A stretch of 14,858 nucleotides of DNA from Leptofilum sp050292445 (GTDB taxonomy: Bacteria; Chloroflexota; Anaerolineae; Promineifilales; Promineifilaceae), in contig JBNKLQ010000147.1 in the NCBI GenBank assembly GCA_050292445.1, positions 1-14,858 on the forward strand, read 5' to 3'. The notes under the pieces are model-generated. The model made no database searches, was not told where the DNA came from, and was given only the letters and a program-made list of their open reading frames with translations. Numbering within the stretch: the stretch's first letter is position 1; every line of letters begins with the position of its first letter. Below, one piece after another: positions 14,558-14,858 of this stretch. The translations under genes were made by a program, and so were the position numbers.

Positions 14558-14858
14558 TTATACTTCCTCCAGAATTCCCCCCAATGTTCTAACCAAAAAA
14601 TCTGCATTTTCTGCCGTAAAAACCAGCGGCGGCTTAATTTTTAGCACGTTGTGCAACGGACCGTCCGTGCTGATGAGGATGCCCTTGTCGCGCATCCGGT
14701 TGGCGATGTAGTTAGCTTCTTCGGCAGCGGGTTCCAATGTTTCCCGGTCGCGCACCAGTTCTGCCCCAATGTACAGCCCCAGCCCGCGCACGTCCCCGAT
14801 GAGCGGGAATTGAGTTTGCAGTCCGCGCAGCCCGTCCAGTAATCGGTTGCCCACGACG
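14558..14858 (-). CDS. Class III aminotransferase, C-terminal end only
   Basis: The gene continues past the right edge; only about the last 100 residues are seen, ending at the stop at 14560-14558. The sequence GDVRGLGLYIGAELV followed by a helix and then GILISTDGPLHNVLKIKPPL is the C-terminal small domain of PLP-dependent class III aminotransferases (ornithine aminotransferase fold). The STDGP-HNV-KIKPP pattern is closest, from memory, to the AGXT2L1/ethanolamine-phosphate phospho-lyase and alanine-glyoxylate aminotransferase 2 group. The PLP lysine and substrate residues lie outside the window, so the reaction (transamination or phospho-lyase) cannot be decided here. It converges on the PspC-like gene across an AT-rich hairpin. 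Confidence 0.88.
   Translation of the reverse strand, partial: VVGNRLLDGLRGLQTQFPLIGDVRGLGLYIGAELVRDRETLEPAAEEANYIANRMRDKGILISTDGPLHNVLKIKPPLVFTAENADFLVRTLGGILEEV

Overview
This window looks like chromosomal DNA of an uncultured Chloroflexota bacterium (Anaerolineae/Caldilineae-like). That is an inference from gene content and style: a fusion of a SARP/BTAD activator, a STAND ATPase and WD40 propellers, a DUF11-type secreted protein ending in a FIMAH-like domain, and ordinary housekeeping oxidoreductases. I have no marker gene to prove it. Coding density is high and no gap without a gene exceeds about 230 bases. I saw no tRNA, rRNA, CRISPR array, transposase or phage gene.

Layout. (1) 1-3101, plus strand, a tightly packed operon with two ATGA overlaps: the 3' two thirds of a YyaL/SPATA20 (DUF255) gene, an alanine-dehydrogenase-like NAD enzyme, a 61-residue unknown protein and a DUF488 protein. 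(2) 3155-4533, minus strand: an aldo/keto reductase and its MerR-family regulator, overlapping by ATGA. A textbook MerR promoter precedes them, with a 19-bp spacer filled by a near-perfect 20-bp dyad. (3) 4631-7531, minus strand: a 923-residue secreted protein with a DUF11-like domain, a candidate papain-like Cys/His/Asp core and a C-terminal FIMAH-like helical domain, followed by a hairpin repeat and a strong intrinsic terminator. (4) 7608-7835, minus strand: a small unknown protein, divergent from (5) 7896-12164, plus strand: a 1,422-residue SARP-STAND-pentapeptide-WD40 regulator with 14 recognisable blade ends, probably two seven-bladed propellers. (6) 12359-14491, plus strand: a nucleotide-sugar epimerase-like extended SDR, a classical SDR and a 61-residue PspC-domain membrane protein. 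(7) From 14558 to the right edge, minus strand: the C-terminal end of a class III aminotransferase.

Two features cross gene boundaries. The palindromic octamer ACGGCCGT occurs 19 times by my reading, against about 0.2 expected by chance. It is used in different reading frames, which points to pressure on the DNA rather than on the protein. It is absent from 3747-8276, the stretch holding most of the reductase gene, the secreted protein and the small unknown gene. Second, two copies of a 59-60 bp imperfectly palindromic element (15-bp arms AGACCCTAAGGGTTT/AAACCCTTAGGGTCT, plus an inner mini-hairpin whose stem differs between copies yet stays paired) lie in the same orientation at 4684-4742 and 12264-12323. 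They bracket the secreted protein, small protein and SARP-STAND block.

How the parts may work together. The reductase/MerR pair reads as a self-regulated stress or detoxification unit. The SARP-STAND protein, the small divergent gene and the secreted papain-like protein may form one sensing-and-output module; this rests on adjacency and the flanking repeats only. The remaining genes look like unlinked housekeeping functions.
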